A DNA stretch of 64,000 bases from Actinokineospora fastidiosa (GTDB taxonomy: Bacteria > Actinomycetota > Actinomycetes > Mycobacteriales > Pseudonocardiaceae): contig NZ_BMRB01000008.1 of assembly GCF_014648415.1 (NCBI RefSeq), positions 62,001 to 126,000 of the forward strand. The letters run 5' to 3'. A program made the position numbers and the translations under genes. Positions 60,799 through 64,000 of this stretch are shown here, in pieces. Numbering within the stretch: the stretch's first letter is position 1; every line of letters begins with the position of its first letter. Below the pieces are notes generated by a model. It saw nothing but the letters and a program-made list of their open reading frames with translations. It was not told the DNA's origin and ran no database searches.

Positions 60799-61668
60799 GT
60801 GCGGATCGCCACCTGGAACGTCAACTCGGTCAAGCAGCGCGTCCCCCGGCTCCTGCCCTGGCTCGACCAGCGCGCCCCCGACGTGGTCTGCCTCCAGGAG
60901 ACCAAGCTCTCCGACGAGGCGTTCGCCGAACTGCTGTCGGCGGAGTTCGCCGCCCGCGGCTACGAGGTCGCCGCGCACGGCGAGGGCCAGTGGAACGGGG
61001 TCGCCCTGCTGTCGCGGGTCGGGCTGGACGACGTGGTCGTCGGGCTGCCCGGCGGGCCCGGATTCCCGCACCAGGAGGCCAGGGCGATCTCGGCGACCTG
61101 CGGCGGCCTGCGGGTCTATTCGGTGTATGTGCCCAACGGGCGCGTGCCCGACTCCGACCACTACCGCTACAAGCTGGAGTGGCTCGCCGCCCTGACCCGG
61201 GACGTCGCCCCGCACGCGGACTCTGCGGTGGTGTGCGGGGACGTGAACATCGCGCCCACCGACGCCGACGTGTTCGACCCGGCCGCCTACGCGGGCCACA
61301 CGCACGTCACCGGGCCCGAGCGGGCCGCGCTCGCCGCGCTGCAGGACCTCGGCCTGCACGACGTCGTGCGCGAGCGGTGGCCGGACGAGCGCGTCTTCTC
61401 CTACTGGGACTACCGCGCGGGCATGTTCCACCAGAACCTGGGCATGCGCATCGACCTGATCCTGGCCGCGACGCCGCTGCGCGACCGGGTGCGGGCGGCC
61501 TGGGTCGACCGGCACGCGCGCAAGGGCGCCAAGCCCAGCGACCACGCGCCGGTGATCGTCGACCTCGACGAGGCGCCCGACGGCGACATCGGCCCGGTCG
61601 TGCCGCCGCCGTCGGCGGGGGCGCCGCGGCGCGGGAAGCGGCTGCCGCAGTCCGACATCGCGGGCTGA
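60799..61668 (+). CDS. xth: Exonuclease III (AP endonuclease)
   Basis: A 289-residue member of the ExoIII/APE family, which cuts DNA at abasic sites during base-excision repair. The active-site residues are seen in IATWNVNSVKQR (Asn), CLQETKLSD (Glu34), VCGDVNIAPTDADV (Asp and Asn) and KPSDHAPVIVDL (Asp-His). The tail is Pro/Arg-rich. The gene stands alone with its own promoter. Confidence 0.93.
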   Translation: MRIATWNVNSVKQRVPRLLPWLDQRAPDVVCLQETKLSDEAFAELLSAEFAARGYEVAAHGEGQWNGVALLSRVGLDDVVVGLPGGPGFPHQEARAISATCGGLRVYSVYVPNGRVPDSDHYRYKLEWLAALTRDVAPHADSAVVCGDVNIAPTDADVFDPAAYAGHTHVTGPERAALAALQDLGLHDVVRERWPDERVFSYWDYRAGMFHQNLGMRIDLILAATPLRDRVRAAWVDRHARKGAKPSDHAPVIVDLDEAPDGDIGPVVPPPSAGAPRRGKRLPQSDIAG

Positions 61669-61713
61669 GCCCGTGCGCCGACCCTCAGCCGACCGTGCGC
61701 GGCGTGGGTGAGT

Positions 61714-61737
61714 GTGGTCTCGACAGCAAGAGACCAC
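61714..61737. promoter_or_regulatory. Perfect inverted repeat upstream of the imine-reductase-like gene
   Basis: GTGGTCTC (61714-61721) and GAGACCAC (61730-61737) are perfect complements with an 8-base spacer. CGACAGCAAG also occurs twice here as a direct repeat (61721-61730, 61737-61746 in part). It ends 16 bases before ATG 61754, a classic repressor position; no regulator gene is adjacent. Confidence 0.55.
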
Positions 61738-61753
61738 GACAGCAAGGGCGATC

Positions 61754-62623
61754 ATGACGAAGCAGCTGACCCTGATCGGACTCGGACCGATGGGGCAGGC
61801 CATGGTGGGGCGCTACCTCGACGCGGGCTACCGGGTCACGGTGTGGAACCGGACGGCGAGCCGGGCGGACGGGCTGGTCGCGCGGGGCGCGGTGCGCGCG
61901 GAGACGGCGGCCGACGCCGTGGCCGCGAACAAGCTCGTGCTCCTGAGCCTCACCGACTACAAGGCGATGTACGACATCCTCGACGGCGTCGACGTGGCGG
62001 GACGCGTCATCGTCAACCTCAGCTCGGACACCCCGGCCGACTCGGTCAAGGCGGCGGCCTGGCTCGCCGAGCGCGGCGCCGAACTCGTCGTCGGCGGGGT
62101 GATGGTCCCGGCCCAGCTGGTGGGCGAGGAGCCCGCCTACGTCTTCTACAGCGGGCCGCGGGCGGTCTTCGACGAGCACGTCGAGACCCTGCGGGTCATC
62201 GGCAGGCCGGACTACATGGGCGCGGAGCACGGGCTGGCGCAACTGTTCTACCAGGCCCAGCTCGACGTGTTCCTGACCAGCCTCGCGGTGACCCTGCACG
62301 CGAGCGCGCTCATCGAGGCGGCGGGCGTCGACCCGAAGGTGCTCGGCCCCTACCTGGCCGAGACGTTCACGACGATGCCGATGTACTTCGAGGAGACCTT
62401 CGAGCACATCGCCCGGGGGGAGCACCCGGGCGACGAGGCGAACATCCTGATGATGGGCGCGACCGCCGAGCACGTCGTCGGCGCCAGCGAGCAGGCGGGC
62501 GTGGACGCCGCGCTCCCCGCCGCGGTGGCGTCGCTGTACGAGCGGGCGATCGCGGCGGGGCGCGGGCGGGAGAGCTGGACGGCCCTCTACGACGTGATCC
62601 GTCAGCGCACGCTGGTGCCGTAG
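61754..62623 (+). CDS. Imine-reductase-like NADP-dependent dehydrogenase
   Basis: A 289-residue protein of the beta-hydroxyacid dehydrogenase/6-phosphogluconate superfamily. The Rossmann motif LIGLGPMGQAM starts near residue 7, followed by VWNRTASRADGL, which fits NADP. The C-terminal helical domain (GLAQLFYQAQLDVFLTSLAV) resembles imine reductases, which lack the catalytic Lys of hydroxyacid enzymes. ATG 61754 has AAGGGCG just before it. A strong inverted repeat lies in its promoter. It converges on the next gene with a 22-base overlap. Confidence 0.87.
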   Translation: MTKQLTLIGLGPMGQAMVGRYLDAGYRVTVWNRTASRADGLVARGAVRAETAADAVAANKLVLLSLTDYKAMYDILDGVDVAGRVIVNLSSDTPADSVKAAAWLAERGAELVVGGVMVPAQLVGEEPAYVFYSGPRAVFDEHVETLRVIGRPDYMGAEHGLAQLFYQAQLDVFLTSLAVTLHASALIEAAGVDPKVLGPYLAETFTTMPMYFEETFEHIARGEHPGDEANILMMGATAEHVVGASEQAGVDAALPAAVASLYERAIAAGRGRESWTALYDVIRQRTLVP

Positions 62624-63027
62624 TGGCGGTCGATGCGCAGCCGTAGCACCAGCCGCTTCTCGGCGACCATGGCGGCGCGGTACTCGTCCCAGTCGGGGTG
62701 CTCGCCGCTGATGTCCCGGTAGAGCTGGACCAGTTCGTCGACGGCTGCGTCGTCGGGGGACGCCGCCACGGCGGAGAACTCGGCGGTGCCTTCCACCACC
62801 AGGAAGCGCCAGCCGTCCTCGCTGCTGACGTAGTAGGAGGCGCGGGGATCGCGGCGCAGGTTCGCGGTCTTGGCGCGGTCGGCGGTCACCGAGACGCGCA
62901 GGGTCGCCGACTCGGCGTCGTAGTGGTGGATCACGTTGGACAGCTGGGGCCTGCCGTCCTTCTTCAGGGTGACGAGCGCCCCGATGCGGCGGGTGCGGAG
63001 CAGGTCCAGCGCGGTGTCGTCGGTCAT
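62602..63027 (-). CDS. PPOX-class F420/FMN-dependent oxidoreductase
   Basis: A 141-residue split-barrel flavoprotein like the F420-dependent Rv1155 group. RTRRIGALVTLKKDGRPQL and VIHHYD are typical of the N-terminal strand set, and WRFLVVEGTAEF of the centre. Actinomycete members mostly bind F420, but FMN cannot be excluded. ATG 63027 lies in a 16-bp palindrome, which may be chance. No ribosome site is clear; TTG 63039 is an alternative start. Confidence 0.85.
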   Translation of the reverse strand: MTDDTALDLLRTRRIGALVTLKKDGRPQLSNVIHHYDAESATLRVSVTADRAKTANLRRDPRASYYVSSEDGWRFLVVEGTAEFSAVAASPDDAAVDELVQLYRDISGEHPDWDEYRAAMVAEKRLVLRLRIDRHYGTSVR

Positions 63028-63081
63028 GACCGACCCCAACGCGCCGGACCCGCACCGTGTTCCTTCACGGACGTGCTCTGC

Positions 63082-63924
63082 TCACCTGCGGCCGCCGAGG
63101 CCCAGCCAGCCCCTGCGGTGGTGCTGCTCGTCGACGGCGGTCTCGTCGCGGGCGGCCTGCTCGTAGACGTCGTCCCGGCTCATGTCGGTGCTGGCGCGGT
63201 GCTTGCCGCCCGCGTCGTCACGGGCGATCCGGGTGTCGTCGTCGTGCAGGGTGTCGCCGCTCCGGACGTCACCACGGAGACTTTCACCGCCGAGGTAGTC
63301 ACGGCGGACGGTGTCGCCGCGCAGGCTGTCCTCGCGGACCTCGCCTTCGGGCGCCGGGCGGACGTCACGCTCGCGGGTGACGCGGGTGTCGTCGTCGTGC
63401 AGGGCGCGGTACTGCTCGGGCACCTCGGCGACCACACGGCCCGTCCCCGCGGTGAACCGGCCCAGCGCCACCGCCGCCAGGAACACGATCAGCGTGCCGA
63501 GGCCGAGGTGGTAGATCAGCTCGATGACGCCGCGCCCGGCCGGGGAGTCGGCGATCGGCTGGCCGGTGATGGGCCTGCCGCCGTTCCACATCGAGCTGAT
63601 CGTCGGCCCGAGGACGAACCAGGCCCCGCCCAGCGCGGCCAGCCATCCCCACAGGACCCCGCCCGCGCTGTGCTTGCTGGCGATGAGTCCGAGCCCGGCC
63701 AGCGCGACGAGCAGGCCGGGCAGGATGTTCAACAGCAGGCGGTCGGCCGTGAACTGCCACGGCCGATCCGTTCCGTACGACAGGCCCAGATAGGGCCCGA
63801 TCAGCGGGAGCAGCGCTCCCAACAGCCCCAGCAGCACGAGAAGTGTCCCGTTCACCGCTCCCCGCCGCCGGGGCACGCGTCCCACGTCCTCCCGGTGCGT
63901 GGTGACGACATCGGCCCTGGTCAT
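63082..63924 (-). CDS. Four-helix membrane protein with charged repeat tail
   Basis: A 280-residue protein. After a basic N-terminus it has four transmembrane helices (for example GTLLVLLGLLGALLPLIGPY and GTLIVFLAAVALGRF) and then a 110-residue, highly charged tail with repeats of the form SLRGDTVRRD/SLRGDVRSGD and DDDTR(V/I). No family was recognised. ATG 63924 has AGAGGA upstream. A stress-sigma-type promoter may drive it. Confidence 0.7.
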   Translation of the reverse strand: MTRADVVTTHREDVGRVPRRRGAVNGTLLVLLGLLGALLPLIGPYLGLSYGTDRPWQFTADRLLLNILPGLLVALAGLGLIASKHSAGGVLWGWLAALGGAWFVLGPTISSMWNGGRPITGQPIADSPAGRGVIELIYHLGLGTLIVFLAAVALGRFTAGTGRVVAEVPEQYRALHDDDTRVTRERDVRPAPEGEVREDSLRGDTVRRDYLGGESLRGDVRSGDTLHDDDTRIARDDAGGKHRASTDMSRDDVYEQAARDETAVDEQHHRRGWLGLGGRR

Positions 63925-63947
63925 CTCGTCGGTCCTCTCGACAGACA

Positions 63948-63970
63948 ATGGGTATGGCGGGGATACCCAT
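63948..63970 (-). promoter_or_regulatory. Inverted repeat with GGGTAT -10 boxes (stress-sigma type)
   Basis: ATGGGTAT and ATACCCAT are perfect complements around a 7-base spacer. On the minus strand, GATT, 16 bases and GGGTAT resemble the SigB/SigF consensus GTTT-N14-16-GGGTA(T/C). Transcription would start about 30-35 bases upstream of ATG 63924. Confidence 0.4.
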
Positions 63971-64000
63971 CCGGTGGCGGACCGAATCACGCTGAGCTGT

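Noticed and set aside
63019-63034. A 16-bp palindrome over the start of the PPOX gene
   Set aside because: About one such palindrome is expected by chance in 64 kb, and half of it is coding.

Overview
The window is chromosomal DNA from a high-GC actinomycete. The gene order (TrmI - proteasomal ATPase ARC - Dop - Pup - PrcB - PrcA - PafA - PafB - PafC - TatA - TatC - HelY - DUF4333 protein - 5'-3' exonuclease) is the one known from mycobacteria and their relatives. With the secondary-metabolism and cellulolytic genes it suggests a filamentous Pseudonocardiales member (inference; genus not determined). No tRNA, rRNA, CRISPR array, insertion sequence or prophage was recognised.

Layout. 1-5.4 kb: end of a CBS-domain protein, TrmI, three paralogous Pro/Gln/Tyr-rich membrane proteins on the minus strand, and arc. 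5.5-9 kb: an aldo/keto reductase, two sensor-type lipoproteins and a Nudix hydrolase, with a ~200-bp tandem duplication across the lipoprotein/Nudix 3' ends. 9-12.5 kb: dop-pup-prcB-prcA. 12.7-18.5 kb: a subtilase, a LysR regulator and a PAP2-diacylglycerol kinase fusion, inserted between prcA and pafA. 18.6-30.7 kb: pafA, a 0.7-kb gene-free stretch with a 12-copy octamer repeat, pafBC, tatAC, a second diacylglycerol kinase, helY, a DUF4333 protein, an Eis-like acetyltransferase and a flap-type exonuclease. 31-37 kb: LacI regulator, MalQ and a large secreted GH9 cellulase. 37-43 kb: adenylate cyclase, then ParB-like regulator-PhzD-PhzE, a compact cassette for trans-2,3-dihydro-3-hydroxyanthranilate (DHHA). 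43-57 kb: accessory redox and regulatory genes (XRE-cupin, thioredoxin-reductase-like enzyme, methyltransferase, DinB pair, VOC/TetR pair, Baeyer-Villiger-type monooxygenase, BBE-like oxidase, MocR, CBM2-tailed sugar dehydrogenase, DUF4173 protein). 57-64 kb: two-component system, VKOR-DsbA pair, exonuclease III, imine-reductase-like enzyme, F420/FMN oxidoreductase and a membrane protein.

How the parts connect. Dop deamidates Pup, PafA ligates it to proteins, ARC unfolds the targets and PrcBA degrades them. PafBC is known in mycobacteria as the activator of the LexA-independent DNA-damage response. A perfect match to its promoter motif (tTGTCRGTG-N8-TAnnnT) lies directly upstream of arc, which suggests a link from PafBC to the proteasome. 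Two genes 21 kb apart, the GH9 cellulase and the CBM2-tailed sugar dehydrogenase, carry CebR/CelR-type boxes (TGGGAGCGCTCCCA and a 13/14 match), so they look like one cellulose regulon. At least twelve genes have TAnnnT placed exactly 6-7 nt before the start codon and no Shine-Dalgarno sequence. This is the signature of leaderless transcripts, and it was used to choose several starts.
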